Translations under genes and position numbers: made by a program
NCBI RefSeq assembly: GCF_018918125.1
Contig: NZ_JAHLQA010000007.1
Location: 62,001-126,000, forward strand
Origin: Blautia sp. MSJ-19
Lineage (GTDB): Bacteria > Bacillota > Clostridia > Lachnospirales > Lachnospiraceae
Direction of reading: 5' to 3'
Length of the DNA: 64,000 nucleotides
Notes under the pieces: generated by a model
The model's input: only the letters and a program-made list of their open reading frames with translations
Told to the model about the DNA's origin: nothing
Databases searched by the model: none
Shown here: piece after piece, positions 28,853-40,291 of the stretch
Numbering within the stretch: position 1 is the stretch's first letter
Layout of the letters: every line of letters begins with the position of its first letter

Positions 28853-29356
28853 ATGCAGGTACAGGAATTAGTAGGAATTGTGCCGTGGAATTTTGTAGCG
28901 ACGATCTGCAACCTTTTTATTCAGGTGTATCTCATTAAGCGTTTTCTTTTTAAGCCGATCAACGAGATGCTGGACAAGCGCAAAGCCAAAGCTGACGCAG
29001 AGATCCAGGATGCAGTGAAGGCGAAAGAAGAAGCTCAGGCTATGAAAGCCGAGTACGAAAAGAATATGCAGGAAGCCAGGGACAAGGCAAATGACATTGT
29101 CAAGACCGCTCAGAAAACAGCGGCTGTCCAGAGTGAAGAGATGCTCAGGGAAGCTTCCAGTCAGGTAACTGCCATGAAAGAAAAGGCGGAGAAAGACATT
29201 GCGCAGGAGAGACGTAAAGCAGTCAACGAGATCAAGGGTGAGATCGGAGGCATGGCTGTTGAGATCGCCGGCAAGGTAATCGAGCGCGAAATTAACGAAG
29301 AGGATCACACGAAACTGATTAATGATTTTATTGAGAATGTAGGTGAGGCATCATGA
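28853..29356 (+). CDS. atpF: F-type ATP synthase subunit b
   Basis: Peripheral stalk subunit, 167 residues: one N-terminal membrane helix (NFVATICNLFIQVYLIKRFLF) and then a long charged coiled coil (KAKADAEIQDAVKAKEEAQA onward) that links subunit a to delta. Length and pattern are normal. Ribosome site AGGAGG. Its end overlaps atpH by four bases. Confidence 0.93.
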   Translation: MQVQELVGIVPWNFVATICNLFIQVYLIKRFLFKPINEMLDKRKAKADAEIQDAVKAKEEAQAMKAEYEKNMQEARDKANDIVKTAQKTAAVQSEEMLREASSQVTAMKEKAEKDIAQERRKAVNEIKGEIGGMAVEIAGKVIEREINEEDHTKLINDFIENVGEAS

Positions 29357-29892
29357 CACAGGCTGCCAAAGTCTATGGCGGCAGTCTGTACGATCTTGCT
29401 GCCGAAGAAAAGCTCGATGGACAGATCATGGAGCAGATGAATGAAATCAGACAGATTTTTCGGGAGAATCCAGGATATCTGAAATTACTGGGAGAACCGG
29501 CAATCCCGCAGGAAGAGAGAATGAAACTTCTCGATGAAGCCTTCGGCGGACAGGTAGAGCCGTATCTTCTTAATTTTCTTAAACTTTTATGTGAGAAGAA
29601 GATCCTGAGAGAGTTTTCGGGATGCTGTGAGGAATTTACCCGCAGGTATAATGTCGACCATGGCATTGTAGAAGCGGTAGTTACCAGTGCAGTCAAACTC
29701 AAAGAAGAACAGATGGAAGCTCTGCGCGCCAAACTGGAGAAGACAAGCGGCAAGAAGATCCATCTCACACAGAAGACAGACCCGACCGTTCTTGCAGGAC
29801 TCCGCGTGGAGATGGAAGGCATACAGCTTGACGGAACGGTACAGGGACGTATTTCGGATATCACGAAGAAGCTGAATGAAGTAGTTGTTTGA
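29353..29892 (+). CDS. atpH: F-type ATP synthase subunit delta
   Basis: Stator subunit of 179 residues joining the b stalk to the top of the alpha3beta3 head. The N-terminal six-helix domain (KVYGGSLYDLAAEEKLDGQI) and the conserved C-terminal region (DPTVLAGLRVEMEGIQLDGT-like) are both present. The start overlaps atpF (ATGA). After it the operon is interrupted by copy B of the dispersed element, without an obvious terminator. Confidence 0.92.
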   Translation: MTQAAKVYGGSLYDLAAEEKLDGQIMEQMNEIRQIFRENPGYLKLLGEPAIPQEERMKLLDEAFGGQVEPYLLNFLKLLCEKKILREFSGCCEEFTRRYNVDHGIVEAVVTSAVKLKEEQMEALRAKLEKTSGKKIHLTQKTDPTVLAGLRVEMEGIQLDGTVQGRISDITKKLNEVVV

Positions 29893-29907
29893 TGAAAAGT
29901 AAAATTT

Positions 29908-30051
29908 AGTAACTATTCAGCAGGTAGTATTCCGCGAGGTGTTTTGGCATGATTTTTGCCAAAATCCCGAGACATACAAGGCAAAATGCCATCACCGAAG
30001 GTGATTTGGAATGCATTTTGACTTGTAACTGTGAAGGTACTGAACAGTTAC
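29908..30051 (+). repeat. Dispersed structured element, copy B
   Basis: Lies between atpH and atpA. Same layout as copies A and C. The first hairpin reads TTTTGGCA/TGCCAAAA (copy A: TTTTGCCA/TGGCAAAA), a compensatory C-G to G-C change. The last hairpin, GTAACTGT/ACAGTTAC, also differs from the others but stays paired. Confidence 0.8.
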
Positions 30052-30086
30052 AAAAGCTATAAAATGTTAAAGGATGGAATGGACAC

Positions 30087-31616
30087 ATGCAATTAAAACC
30101 TGAGGAAATATCCAAAGTCATCCGAAGCCAGATAAAATATTACGAAAATGCGATCCAGCAGAATGAGACAGGAACGATCCTTATGGTCGGTGATGGAATT
30201 GCCCGTGCCAGCGGACTCGTAAACTGTATGGCGGGTGAACTGCTGGAATTTGAAGACGGAAATTTCGGAATGGCGCAGAACCTGGAAGAAAACAGTGTTT
30301 CTATCGTAATATTTGGCTCCGATGAAAATATTGGTGAAGGTCAGACCGTAAAGCGTACAGGCAAGGTCGTGTCTGTACCGGTAGGCGAAGCCATGATCGG
30401 ACGAGTAGTCAATGCTCTTGGCCAGCCGATCGACGGCGCAGGCCCGATCGACACAAAAGAATTCCGCCCGGTAGAGACCAAGGCACCTGGAATCTGTGAG
30501 AGACGTTCTGTATATCAGCCTCTGCAGACTGGTATCAAGGCAATCGACTCCATGATTCCGATCGGCCGTGGACAGCGTGAGCTGATCATCGGCGACCGTC
30601 AGACAGGAAAGACAACTATCGCAACAGATACGATCATCAACCAGAAGGGCAAAGATGTTCTCTGTATCTACGTTGCGATCGGACAGAAACGTTCAACAGT
30701 AGCATCTCTGGTAGAGAATCTTACCAGAAACGGTGCTATGGATTATACGATCGTAGTTGCTGCTACGGCATCTGAATCAAGCCCGATGCAGTACATTGCA
30801 CCATATGCAGGCTGTGCAATGGGTGAATACTTTATGAACCAGGGCAAAGACGTGCTCATCATTTATGATGACTTAAGTAAGCATGCGGTTGCTTACCGTG
30901 CACTTTCCCTTCTGATCCGTCGTCCGCCTGGACGTGAGGCATATCCTGGAGATGTTTTTTATCTGCATTCCAGACTGCTTGAGCGTGCAGCAAAACTTGA
31001 CGACGAGCATGGCGGCGGTTCCCTTACTGCACTGCCGATCATCGAGACACAGGCAGGTGACGTATCTGCCTATATTCCGACAAACGTAATTTCCATTACA
31101 GACGGACAGATCTTCCTGGAAACAGAGCTTTTCCATTCTGGTATCATGCCGGCGGTAAACCCTGGTATTTCCGTATCACGAGTTGGTGGAGATGCACAGA
31201 TCAAAGCTATGAAGAAAGTAGCAGGTACTCTGAAACTGATCTACTCTCAGTATCGTGAGCTTCAGAGTTTCGCACAGTTTGGTTCTGATCTGGATGCGGA
31301 CACCAAGGCGCGTCTGGAACAGGGGGCACGTATTGTAGAAGTTCTGAAACAGAGCCAGAATGCTCCGGTACCGGTAGAGAAACAGGTAGCGATCCTGTAT
31401 GCCGTAACCAAGGGCATCCTCGAAAAAGTCAAAGTTGAAGATGTAAGCGAATATGAATCAGGACTGTACACCTACCTTGATGCAGATGCAGCCGGCCTTG
31501 AAGTGATGCAGCTGATCAGCAGCACAGGCAAACTTGAGCCGGAAACCGAAGAAAAACTGCGTCAGGTACTGGAAGCGTATACAGAGAATTTCCTGAATAC
31601 AAGACCTGACAAATAA
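30087..31616 (+). CDS. atpA: F-type ATP synthase subunit alpha
   Basis: Non-catalytic nucleotide-binding subunit of the F1 head, 509 residues. P-loop GDRQTGKT near residue 170, [15 protein letters not shown] after it, and the [20 protein letters not shown] and [14 protein letters not shown] family signatures. Full length and intact. Ribosome site AAAGGATGG. Confidence 0.97.
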   Translation: MQLKPEEISKVIRSQIKYYENAIQQNETGTILMVGDGIARASGLVNCMAGELLEFEDGNFGMAQNLEENSVSIVIFGSDENIGEGQTVKRTGKVVSVPVGEAMIGRVVNALGQPIDGAGPIDTKEFRPVETKAPGICERRSVYQPLQTGIKAIDSMIPIGRGQRELIIGDRQTGKTTIATDTIINQKGKDVLCIYVAIGQKRSTVASLVENLTRNGAMDYTIVVAATASESSPMQYIAPYAGCAMGEYFMNQGKDVLIIYDDLSKHAVAYRALSLLIRRPPGREAYPGDVFYLHSRLLERAAKLDDEHGGGSLTALPIIETQAGDVSAYIPTNVISITDGQIFLETELFHSGIMPAVNPGISVSRVGGDAQIKAMKKVAGTLKLIYSQYRELQSFAQFGSDLDADTKARLEQGARIVEVLKQSQNAPVPVEKQVAILYAVTKGILEKVKVEDVSEYESGLYTYLDADAAGLEVMQLISSTGKLEPETEEKLRQVLEAYTENFLNTRPDK

Positions 31617-31639
31617 AGTGATTAGGAGGGTATGATCAT

Positions 31640-32497
31640 ATGGCTGGAAATATGAAAGCGGTAAAGCTGCGTATCAAAAGCGTACAGAGTACGATGCAGA
31701 TTACCAAGGCCATGGAGCTTGTTGCATCCTCCAAACTGCGTAAGGCAAAGGAACGCGCAGAAACCTGCCGTCCTTATTTCACAGAACTGCATGAGACACT
31801 GAAAGACATTGCCAGAGAAAACATTGATTTTTCTTCTGTGTATGCCAGAGAGTCATCCAATCCACGATACTGTTATGTGGTGATTGCAGGTGACAGAGGA
31901 CTGGCAGGGGGATATAATGCCAATCTTTTTAAATGTCTGGAAGCGGCAGCAGAAGGTAAGGATTATATGGTTCTGCCGATTGGAAAAAAAGCAGTCGAGT
32001 ATTTCAGACAGAGAGGCATTGAATGCCTGACAGATAAGTTTGCAGAGATTGCAGGTGTTTCTGTTGCAGACTGTTTTGAGATCGCAAATCTGCTTTGTGA
32101 AGAATTCCGTAAAGGAACTTTTGGCCATATTGAATTATGTTATACCGTTTTTGCATCTATGCTTTCCCAGCAGCCGGAGGTATTTTCCATACTTCCTATG
32201 ACTGATATCCGAGAAGAAAGCGGCGGCAAGGTAGATACGAAGAATCTCATCCTCTACGAGCCGAATGCAGAAGTTGTGTTTGATGCCATTGTTCCGGAAT
32301 ATCTGGCGGGACTGGTTTATGGTGGTGTATGTGAGAGTACAGCCAGTGAACTTGCAGCCAGACGTATGGCTATGGATGCTGCGACAAGTAATGCAGAAGA
32401 GATGATCGATAAGCTGAATCTGTATTACAACAGAGCACGACAGGCCAGCATCACGCAGGAGATCACGGAGATTGTTGCAGGTGCGGAAGGGCTTTAA
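31640..32497 (+). CDS. atpG: F-type ATP synthase subunit gamma
   Basis: Central rotor shaft, 285 residues. N-terminal coiled-coil helix (KAVKLRIKSVQSTMQITKAM), GDRGLAGGYN in the middle and the C-terminal helix RMAMDAATSNAEEMIDKLNL. Ribosome site TTAGGAGGG. It lies between alpha and beta as in all bacterial atp operons. Confidence 0.95.
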   Translation: MAGNMKAVKLRIKSVQSTMQITKAMELVASSKLRKAKERAETCRPYFTELHETLKDIARENIDFSSVYARESSNPRYCYVVIAGDRGLAGGYNANLFKCLEAAAEGKDYMVLPIGKKAVEYFRQRGIECLTDKFAEIAGVSVADCFEIANLLCEEFRKGTFGHIELCYTVFASMLSQQPEVFSILPMTDIREESGGKVDTKNLILYEPNAEVVFDAIVPEYLAGLVYGGVCESTASELAARRMAMDAATSNAEEMIDKLNLYYNRARQASITQEITEIVAGAEGL

Positions 32498-32516
32498 AAT
32501 ATCATAGGAGACTTAA

Positions 32517-33914
<1,398 letters not shown>

Positions 33915-33926
33915 AGGAGGTGTCTT

Positions 33927-34328
33927 ATGAGTACCTTCCCTTTACGGATTGGAACACCGGACGGACTGCTTTTTGAGGGCGATGTGGAGCGTGTAGTCTG
34001 CAGAAGTATCAGCGGTGATATCGCGATTCTTGCAAGACACTGTAACTTCTGTACTGCTCTTGGAATGGGTGAAGCCAGCGTAGTCATGGCAGATGGAAAC
34101 AGACGGACTGCAGCCTGTATCGGAGGGATGCTTTCTGTCATGAACGGAACCTGCCGCCTTCTCGCAACCACCTGGGAGTGGAAAGAAGACATCGACGCAG
34201 AGCGTGCACAGGCAGCGAAGAAACGCGCCGAAGAAATGATCGCCAAAGGCGGCCTCACCGACCAGGAATATAAGATGGCATCTGCAAAACTGCAGAGAGC
34301 ACTGGTGCGTCTGAGTGTAAAAGAATAA
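33927..34328 (+). CDS. atpC: F-type ATP synthase subunit epsilon
   Basis: Regulatory rotor subunit, 133 residues: N-terminal beta sandwich (LRIGTPDGLLFEGDVERVV, IAILARHCNFCTALGMG) and C-terminal helical hairpin (DAERAQAAKKRAEEMIAKGG). Last gene of the operon, followed by a strong terminator. Ribosome site AAAGGAGG. Confidence 0.93.
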   Translation: MSTFPLRIGTPDGLLFEGDVERVVCRSISGDIAILARHCNFCTALGMGEASVVMADGNRRTAACIGGMLSVMNGTCRLLATTWEWKEDIDAERAQAAKKRAEEMIAKGGLTDQEYKMASAKLQRALVRLSVKE

Positions 34329-34340
34329 AGAGAGTGAATT

Positions 34341-34376
34341 TGCAGGGAGAGCTGTGGCTCTCCCTGTATTTTTTGT
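34341..34376 (+). terminator. Terminator of the atp operon
   Basis: GCAGGGAGAGC pairs with GCTCTCCCTGT around a TGTG loop and is followed by ATTTTTTG. Confidence 0.85.
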
Positions 34377-34419
34377 CGAATGATTTTTCTTGAAACAGAA
34401 CTCGAAGAGCATATATAAT
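34375..34419 (+). promoter_or_regulatory. Promoter with shared upstream box, before KilA-N gene
   Basis: TTGAAA (34390-34395) and TATAAT (34414-34419) are 18 bases apart. The 15 bases just before the -35, GTCGAATGATTTTTC, recur at 41126 with a single difference, again before TTGAAA-N18-TATAAT. Confidence 0.6.
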
Positions 34420-34507
34420 AAAAATATGTATGTGCGAAATTTGACAGATGAATCAGTTTGAATTTTGGGAAAAGTAATATTGTATCAAGTACAGTTGCGG
34501 AGGTATA

Positions 34508-35374
34508 ATGGGAAAAGTAATTAAAGAAACAATTCATGCTAATGGAATGGATATTGGGATTTATACACAAGATTTTGAAAATGAATTTATTTCGTTGACA
34601 GATATTGCGCGGTATAAAAGTGATGATCCAGGAGCAGTTATTCAAAATTGGATGAGAAATAGAGATGTGATAGAGTTCCTGGGGCTATGGGAAAAACTTC
34701 ATAATCAGGAATTTAAACCCCTCGAATTCGAGGGGTTTAAAAAACAGGCAGGAGCAAATTCCTTCACAATGTCTCCTAAGAAATGGATAGAATCTACGAA
34801 TGCGATTGGAATTGTTTCTAAATCGGGGCGCTATGGTGGTACATATGCACATAGTGATATTGCTATGTCTTTTGCAACATGGATTTCGCCTGAGTTCCAA
34901 CTGTATATCATGAAAGATTATAGACGATTAAAGACAGATGAGAACAGTCGGTTGTCTTTGAACTGGAATTTGAACAGAGAGATTTCTAAATTGAATTATA
35001 GAATACATACAGATGCGATTAAGGATAATTTAATTCCGCCGGAATTGACATCTGCACAGGTAGCTTATACATATGCGAGTGAAGCAGATATGTTGAATGT
35101 AGTTTTGTATGGAAAAACAGCAAAGCAATGGAAAGATGAAAATCCAACTGTTAAGGGAAATATGAGGGACATAGCAACATTGAATCAATTACTGGTTCTT
35201 GCAAATTTAGAAAGTTATAATGCTGTGTTAATTAATCAGGGAAAAAAACAGAAAGAACGTATGGAATTACTTCGACAGTTAGCAGTACAACAGTTGAAGA
35301 CATTGGAAACAGTAAGCCTAAATAGTCTGCCTAAGCTGGAGGTTAATAAAGAACAGGAAAGAGGGATTTTATGA
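34508..35374 (+). CDS. KilA-N domain DNA-binding protein
   Basis: A 288-residue protein with an N-terminal KilA-N domain (residues about 5-145): ISLTDIARYKSDDPGAVIQN, NWMRNRDVIEFLGLWE, TNAIGIVSKSGRYGGTYAHS and ISPEFQLYIMKDY are standard family stretches. The C-terminal half is helical. KilA-N is a phage- and mobile-element-associated DNA-binding domain; the role here is unknown. The gene contains a 30-bp perfect DNA palindrome at residues 69-78. Its stop overlaps the start of cardiolipin synthase by four bases. The gene is more AT-rich than its neighbours, which suggests acquisition. Confidence 0.85.
   Translation: MGKVIKETIHANGMDIGIYTQDFENEFISLTDIARYKSDDPGAVIQNWMRNRDVIEFLGLWEKLHNQEFKPLEFEGFKKQAGANSFTMSPKKWIESTNAIGIVSKSGRYGGTYAHSDIAMSFATWISPEFQLYIMKDYRRLKTDENSRLSLNWNLNREISKLNYRIHTDAIKDNLIPPELTSAQVAYTYASEADMLNVVLYGKTAKQWKDENPTVKGNMRDIATLNQLLVLANLESYNAVLINQGKKQKERMELLRQLAVQQLKTLETVSLNSLPKLEVNKEQERGIL
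34712..34741. repeat. 30-bp perfect palindrome inside the KilA-N gene
   Basis: TTTAAACCCCTCGAA is followed immediately by its exact reverse complement. It is in frame and encodes FKPLEFEGFK, a stretch that is also conserved as protein in KilA-N relatives. Confidence 0.9.
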
Positions 35375-36930
35375 AGGACACGACGCTTGAAGGTAGAGCG
35401 AAGACGAAAAATGGTGTTACAAGACTTGTTTTTTCGGCTGTGTGTATTCTGCTGGAAGTGATATTTATTTTACTGCTGTTTACAGGACTCAATCGTTATG
35501 CAGAGGCAATCAACCTGTTTACAAGGGTGTTGGGGCTGATCGTTATTTTGAATATGTATGCATCTCCGGTCACTTCGACAATCAAAATGCCATGGATTTT
35601 TCTCATCATGGTATTCCCGATCATGGGGCTTACACTGTATCTGCTGGTTGGTCTGAATGGCGGGACAAATAAGATGCGGAAACGTTATAAGGATATCGAC
35701 GAACAGCTTCTGCCGCTGCTTCCGGAGAATCATGAGATTCAGGAAGATTTACAGCAGACGATTCCGAAGGCAGGAAATATATCTTCCTATATCCAGAGAA
35801 ATGCAGCCTATCCTGTGTATCAGAATACAGATGTGGTCTATTATGATGAAGCTGCAAAGGGACTGGAAGCACAGATTGAGGAACTGGCGAAAGCAGAGCA
35901 TTTTATTTTTATGGAGTACCATGCGATTGAGGATGCTGATGCCTGGCACCGTATCCAGAATGTGCTAGAAGAGCGCGTAAAAGCAGGCGTGGAAGTCAGA
36001 GTGTTTTATGACGATATGGGTTCTATTGGTTTTATCAATACGGATTTTATCAGGAAGCTGGAGGCAGTTGGAATCCGTTGCCGTGTGTTCAATCCGTTTA
36101 TGCCGGGTTTAAATATGTTCCTGAACAATCGTGACCACCGCAAGATTACGGTTATTGACGGCAAAGTTGGTTTTACCGGAGGATATAATCTCGCAAATGA
36201 ATATTTTAATCTGACACATCCGTATGGACAGTGGAAAGATACCGGCATCCGTCTGGAGGGCGATGCGGTGCGCTCCCTGACAGTGACTTTCCTTGAGATG
36301 TGGAATGCAGTCAACGATAAAGATGAGAATGATACGGATTTTGCACAGTTTTTGCCGCAATATCCGTATAAAGCACGGCAGACCGGCTTTGTTCAGCCAT
36401 ATGCGGACAGCCCGCTGGATGATGAACAGGTGGGAGAAGAAGTTTATATCAGCATGGTAAATAAGGCAGAAAAATACTGCTGGTTTATGACACCATATCT
36501 GATCATTACCGATGAGATGGCGCATGCAATGACACTTGCCGCAAAGAGAGGTGTAGATGTAAGAATCATCACGCCGGGTATTCCGGACAAAAAACTGATC
36601 TACAGTGTCACCCGGTCTTTTTATCATGAACTGGTTAAGGACGGTGTGCGGATCTACGAATGGACACCGGGATTCTGCCATGCCAAAATGAGTGTTGCAG
36701 ATGACTGTATGGCGACCTGCGGAACCATCAATCTGGATTACCGAAGCCTGTATCATCATTTCGAAAACGGATGTTTTATGACAGACTGTGATGTGGTTCT
36801 GGATATCAGAAATGACCTGCAGGAGACGATGAAAGAGTGCCGGGAAGTTACCGAAAAATACCGTACCGGACGCAGTGCATATCTTCGCCTTGGTCAGCTG
36901 TTGATGAGGCTGTTTGCGGGACTGTTATAA
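35371..36930 (+). CDS. cls: Cardiolipin synthase, phospholipase-D type
   Basis: Membrane enzyme that joins two phosphatidylglycerol molecules to cardiolipin and glycerol. Two N-terminal membrane helices (LVFSAVCILLEVIFILLLF; PWIFLIMVFPIMGLTLYLLV) precede two PLD domains with HKD motifs: RDHRKITVIDGKVGFTGGYN near residue 255 and FCHAKMSVADDCMATCGTIN near 435. The 519-residue length is typical. The start overlaps the KilA-N stop, but the family is housekeeping, so a functional link is not implied. Confidence 0.94.
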   Translation: MKDTTLEGRAKTKNGVTRLVFSAVCILLEVIFILLLFTGLNRYAEAINLFTRVLGLIVILNMYASPVTSTIKMPWIFLIMVFPIMGLTLYLLVGLNGGTNKMRKRYKDIDEQLLPLLPENHEIQEDLQQTIPKAGNISSYIQRNAAYPVYQNTDVVYYDEAAKGLEAQIEELAKAEHFIFMEYHAIEDADAWHRIQNVLEERVKAGVEVRVFYDDMGSIGFINTDFIRKLEAVGIRCRVFNPFMPGLNMFLNNRDHRKITVIDGKVGFTGGYNLANEYFNLTHPYGQWKDTGIRLEGDAVRSLTVTFLEMWNAVNDKDENDTDFAQFLPQYPYKARQTGFVQPYADSPLDDEQVGEEVYISMVNKAEKYCWFMTPYLIITDEMAHAMTLAAKRGVDVRIITPGIPDKKLIYSVTRSFYHELVKDGVRIYEWTPGFCHAKMSVADDCMATCGTINLDYRSLYHHFENGCFMTDCDVVLDIRNDLQETMKECREVTEKYRTGRSAYLRLGQLLMRLFAGLL

Positions 36931-36998
36931 GTGAATGAGAACAGTGCGGGTGGTAGATTTATTATAATAAAACAGCATGAGATATATATCTGTTAGCA

Positions 36999-37028
36999 TT
37001 GACTCACTATAGCTGAATAAAGTACAAT
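36999..37028 (+). promoter_or_regulatory. Promoter of nif-like operon 1
   Basis: TTGACT (36999-37004) and TACAAT (37023-37028) are 18 bases apart. The TGTTAGCATTGACT context is repeated as TGTTAGCGTTGACT before the second nif-like unit. The 356-base gap after cls holds this promoter, an element fragment and a leader with terminator. Confidence 0.6.
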
Positions 37029-37059
37029 AAAAACAGAAAAAATGCAGAATAGAATGAAA

Positions 37060-37085
37060 GTTACTGTGAACGAAGTGACAGTAGC
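37060..37085 (+). repeat. Fragment of the dispersed structured element
   Basis: GTTACTGT and ACAGTAGC pair (one wobble) around GAACGAAGTG. This matches only the final hairpin of copies A-C. Confidence 0.6.
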
Positions 37086-37098
37086 AATGAAAATAAAA

Positions 37099-37191
37099 CA
37101 GACTCTGACGGCAAGGAAATCTCCGAGCGGGAATAGTTGGTGTTGTGAAATTTACAGGACTTCTCTACCCTGACGGTGGAGGAGTCTTTTT
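37099..37191 (+). promoter_or_regulatory. Candidate riboswitch/attenuator leader 1
   Basis: The leader has conserved blocks CTGACGGCAA (37105), TCTCCGAGCGGGAATAGTTG (37120) and TTTACAGGACTTCTCTACCC (37151). It ends in a 12-bp terminator stem (GACTTCTCTACC with GGTGGAGGAGTC, loop CTGAC) followed by TTTTT. The 5' AGACTC could pair instead with the GAGTCT of the terminator. Similar blocks recur in the leaders at 41949 and 48433. It matches no riboswitch class that I recognise. Confidence 0.6.
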
Positions 37192-37304
37192 GATTTAAGG
37201 AACATTACAAAGGAAATTTGGAAAATTTGAAACAGACCTGTCTGCTTTGTTTTATAATCTTTTAAGGAACATTACTTTGTACAAATATGGGGAGGGAATT
37301 ACGA

Positions 37305-38066
37305 ATGCTTAAAGTAGCGATTTATGGAAAAGGCGGTATCGGAAAATCAACCGTGACCTCCAATCTGGCGGCGGCTTTTGCATCCATGGGGAAGAAGGTC
37401 ATTCAGATCGGCTGTGATCCGAAAGCAGATTCTACGATCAATCTGCTTGGTGGCGAACCACTTCGCCCGGTGATGAACTATATGCGAGAAGAGGACGAGG
37501 AACCGGAGAAGCTTGAGGACATTTCCAAAGAAGGATTTGGAGGGGTTCTCTGTATTGAGACAGGCGGTCCGACACCGGGACTTGGATGTGCAGGAAGAGG
37601 AATCATAGCAACTTTTCAGTTGCTGGAAGATTTAAGATTATTTGAAACCTATAAGCCGGATGTTGTGCTTTATGATGTGCTCGGCGATGTAGTCTGTGGT
37701 GGCTTTGCAGCACCGATTCGTGAGGGATATGCAGAAAAAGTCCTGATTGTAACCTCTGGGGAGAAGATGGCACTGTATGCAGCAAACAATATTTCCAGTG
37801 CTGTGAGAAATTTTGAGGACAGAAGCTACGCGAGAGTTTTTGGTATTGTCCTGAATCATCGAAACGTTGAAAACGAAATCGAAAAAGTGCAGGCGTTTGC
37901 ACAGAAAAGCAATATTCCAATCGTAGGTGAAATACCGAGAAGCGATGAGATTATCCGCTGGGAAGATCAGGGCAAGACCGTGATCGAGGGAGATGCAGGA
38001 TCTGAGATCAGCAGACGCTTTTTTGACCTGGCAGAAATACTTTTGAAAGCAGAGGAAGAAGAATGA
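37305..38066 (+). CDS. NifH-like Fe protein (set 1)
   Basis: A 253-residue ATP-dependent electron donor of the nitrogenase reductase family. P-loop [10 protein letters not shown] at residues 8-17, switch I CDPKADST, and the [4Fe-4S] cysteines Cys95 (GLGCAGRGI) and Cys131 ([11 protein letters not shown]), which bridge the homodimer. The arginine of GCAGRG, the ADP-ribosylation site in true NifH, is present. It is shorter than NifH (about 290) at the C-terminus. ATG 37305 is used: it starts the conserved [11 protein letters not shown] and follows GGGGAGGG. It overlaps the component-1 gene by four bases, so the two are translationally coupled. Its substrate enzyme is unknown. Confidence 0.9.
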   Translation: MLKVAIYGKGGIGKSTVTSNLAAAFASMGKKVIQIGCDPKADSTINLLGGEPLRPVMNYMREEDEEPEKLEDISKEGFGGVLCIETGGPTPGLGCAGRGIIATFQLLEDLRLFETYKPDVVLYDVLGDVVCGGFAAPIREGYAEKVLIVTSGEKMALYAANNISSAVRNFEDRSYARVFGIVLNHRNVENEIEKVQAFAQKSNIPIVGEIPRSDEIIRWEDQGKTVIEGDAGSEISRRFFDLAEILLKAEEEE

Positions 38067-39349
38067 GCAGAGCCTATTATTGTACAGTAGAAGAATTAAA
38101 TGAGCGTGGGAGGGACAATATTCCGGAGCAGTTCAGATCAAATATGCATCTGATATACAGCTCTCCGGCGACACTTGCCTTTAATTCTCCGGGAGCAGAG
38201 GGGTTCGGTGTAAAGAGAGCCGGACTTGCTGTTCCGGATTCGATCATGCTGATCGTGGCACCGGGATGCTGCGGGCGAAATACATCCCTGATCAGCTCCA
38301 TGCGTGAATATGATAATCGATTTTTTTATCTGATGATGGACGAGACAGATATCGTGACAGGCCGTCATCTCAAGAAAATTCCAAAAGCAGTAGAAGAAAT
38401 CTGTAACAGTCTGGATAAGAAACCATCGGTTGTGATGATTTGTATCACTTGTGTGGATGCACTTCTTGGCACAGATATGGAGCGTGTCTGCCGTAAAGCG
38501 GAGGAGAAGGCGGGACTTCCGGTGCGTCCGTGTTACATGTACGCACTGACCAGAGAGGGGCGGAAACCACCGATGGTACATGTACGACAGTCTTTATATT
38601 CTCTTCTTGAGCCGGCAAAAAAGAAAGGAAATGTTGTCAATCTTCTGGGATTTTTTTCGCCGCTTGTGGACGACTGTGAACTGTATGATCTGCTTCACGG
38701 TGCGGGAATCAAGACAATCCACGAGATATCCAGATGCAGAGATTTCGAAGAATATAAGATCATGTCGGAGGCGAATTTCAATCTGGTCCTGCATCAGGAA
38801 TCACGCTTTGCGGCAGAGGACTTTAATGACAGACTGAAGATTCCGTTTATTGAGTTACGACGTTTATATCAGACAGATAAGATACAGAATCAGTATCAGG
38901 CGTTTGCGTCTGTACTGGGCGTTTCTTTCGAACTGGACAAGTATCGAGAAGCAGCAGAACAGGCAATCGAGGACTTTCGAAAAGTCTGTCCGGATGCATC
39001 ATTTGCCGTCGGGGAATGCATGAACGGAGATCCGTTTGAACTGGCACTTGCCCTTCTGAAATACGGATTCAAAGTACCGGAAATCTATGGAACGATCACA
39101 GTAGAGAACTTCGTATATATGAAACAGCTTGCCCTCTTAAGTCCGGAAACAAAAGTATTTTCCAATATGGAACCAACCATGATCTACTACGATCCGGCGC
39201 AGAGCGGTGTAAACATCACCATAGGCAAAGACGCCCTCTACTACCACCAGGACTGTCCGGGACTGATGTGGAACCAGGACGAGCAGCCGTATGGCTTTGC
39301 AGGGGTGAGACGGTTGTTTGAGGCATTGAAGGGTGTATGTGAACGATAG
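38063..39349 (+). CDS. Nitrogenase component-1-like subunit, NifD-like (set 1)
   Basis: A 428-residue protein of the nitrogenase component 1 / oxidoreductase family. Cys69 and Cys70 lie in [11 protein letters not shown] and Cys127 and Cys130 in [12 protein letters not shown], the positions used for P-cluster-type ligands. [15 protein letters not shown] corresponds to the DIVFGG-KKL stretch of NifD. Near the C-terminus [15 protein letters not shown] aligns with the NifD cofactor region, but the FeMo-cofactor His442 equivalent is not visible. It is therefore related to, but not, N2-fixing NifD. It probably pairs with the shorter subunit at 42241. A terminator follows. Confidence 0.85.
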   Translation: MSRAYYCTVEELNERGRDNIPEQFRSNMHLIYSSPATLAFNSPGAEGFGVKRAGLAVPDSIMLIVAPGCCGRNTSLISSMREYDNRFFYLMMDETDIVTGRHLKKIPKAVEEICNSLDKKPSVVMICITCVDALLGTDMERVCRKAEEKAGLPVRPCYMYALTREGRKPPMVHVRQSLYSLLEPAKKKGNVVNLLGFFSPLVDDCELYDLLHGAGIKTIHEISRCRDFEEYKIMSEANFNLVLHQESRFAAEDFNDRLKIPFIELRRLYQTDKIQNQYQAFASVLGVSFELDKYREAAEQAIEDFRKVCPDASFAVGECMNGDPFELALALLKYGFKVPEIYGTITVENFVYMKQLALLSPETKVFSNMEPTMIYYDPAQSGVNITIGKDALYYHQDCPGLMWNQDEQPYGFAGVRRLFEALKGVCER

Positions 39350-39413
39350 AGTTCAGACGGTCAGGAAATTTGGTGCGGAGTAATTTGTAAAGATTATACT
39401 GTAGTTAATAATG

Positions 39414-39446
39414 GGGCATCTACAGAAATGTGGATGCTCTTATTTG
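39414..39446 (+). terminator. Terminator of nif-like operon 1
   Basis: GGGCATCTACA pairs with TGTGGATGCTC (one wobble) around GAAA and is followed by TTATTT. Confidence 0.7.
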
Positions 39447-39461
39447 AATTAGTTTGAGTAG

Positions 39462-40100
39462 GGACTTGATTTTGATGCAAATGAAATGAGACTGGACAAT
39501 CTTTTTCGATTAAAAGATGATTCACTTGCATTGGTTGATTATGAAAGTACGTATGATTATGAGGATAAGATCAAATATCTGAATTATATTGTGCGTACTT
39601 TAAAGAGATGTAAAGTGTTTAAGGATTCGAGGCAGGTTATTCGGATGATTGTGATTTATACAGGAGAATCCCTATTAGAGCAGGAACAAATGCAGTTTAT
39701 AATTCTGCCATTAATTTACAAAGGCATAGAAGAAAAACAAAACTGCATTCAGCGATGTTTCGAAATGGGAAAAAGGATCGAAAGCAGAGAAATACAGACG
39801 TTTGTATTTACCGGACTTCTGGTGTTTACAGATAAAGTAATCCGAAGAGAAGATTCAGAAAAAATCAGGAGGTGGCTCGAGATGACACAGGTTGGACAGA
39901 TCATAGAAGAAGAGATACAGCAGGCGGTTGCAGAAGTGCGAAGACAGGCAGATGAAGAAAAGAAAGAAGCAGTACAAAGTGCATCAAAAAATGCAAACTA
40001 CAGTACTGCTCAAAAGATGTTGGCGTGTGGGATTTCCATAGATCAGATTCTGCAGTGCATTGATGGACTGACAAGGAGGGAACTTGAAGCGATGAAATAA
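39462..40100 (+). pseudogene. 5'-truncated Rpn/PD-(D/E)XK-family protein, copy 1
   Basis: The frame opens after a stop at 39459 and reads FDANEMRLDNLFRLKDDSLA then LVDYES, the middle of the catalytic core of Rpn-like recombination-promoting nucleases. The usual first 60-70 residues are missing. The rest (GKRIESREIQTFVFTGLLVF, a Glu/Gln-rich coiled coil and the GISIDQILQCIDGL tail) is intact, so translation from ATG 39486 is possible. A second, shorter copy lies at 41343, with a flavodoxin-type gene between them. Confidence 0.6.
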
Positions 40101-40291
40101 AGAAAATAATTGGAATATTCATGAAAAGGCATGTATTTACGACTTGAGATTGCAGGTAATGGATGGGAATTTCCTGTGAACAGTGGTACTGAATAAAAAG
40201 TGGTTGCAGATTATAGAAATTGCGAATAAAATAGTAAAAAATCCTGAGAATAGTGAAGCTTGGAATAAAGTATATGGGGGGAGCAATTTCT

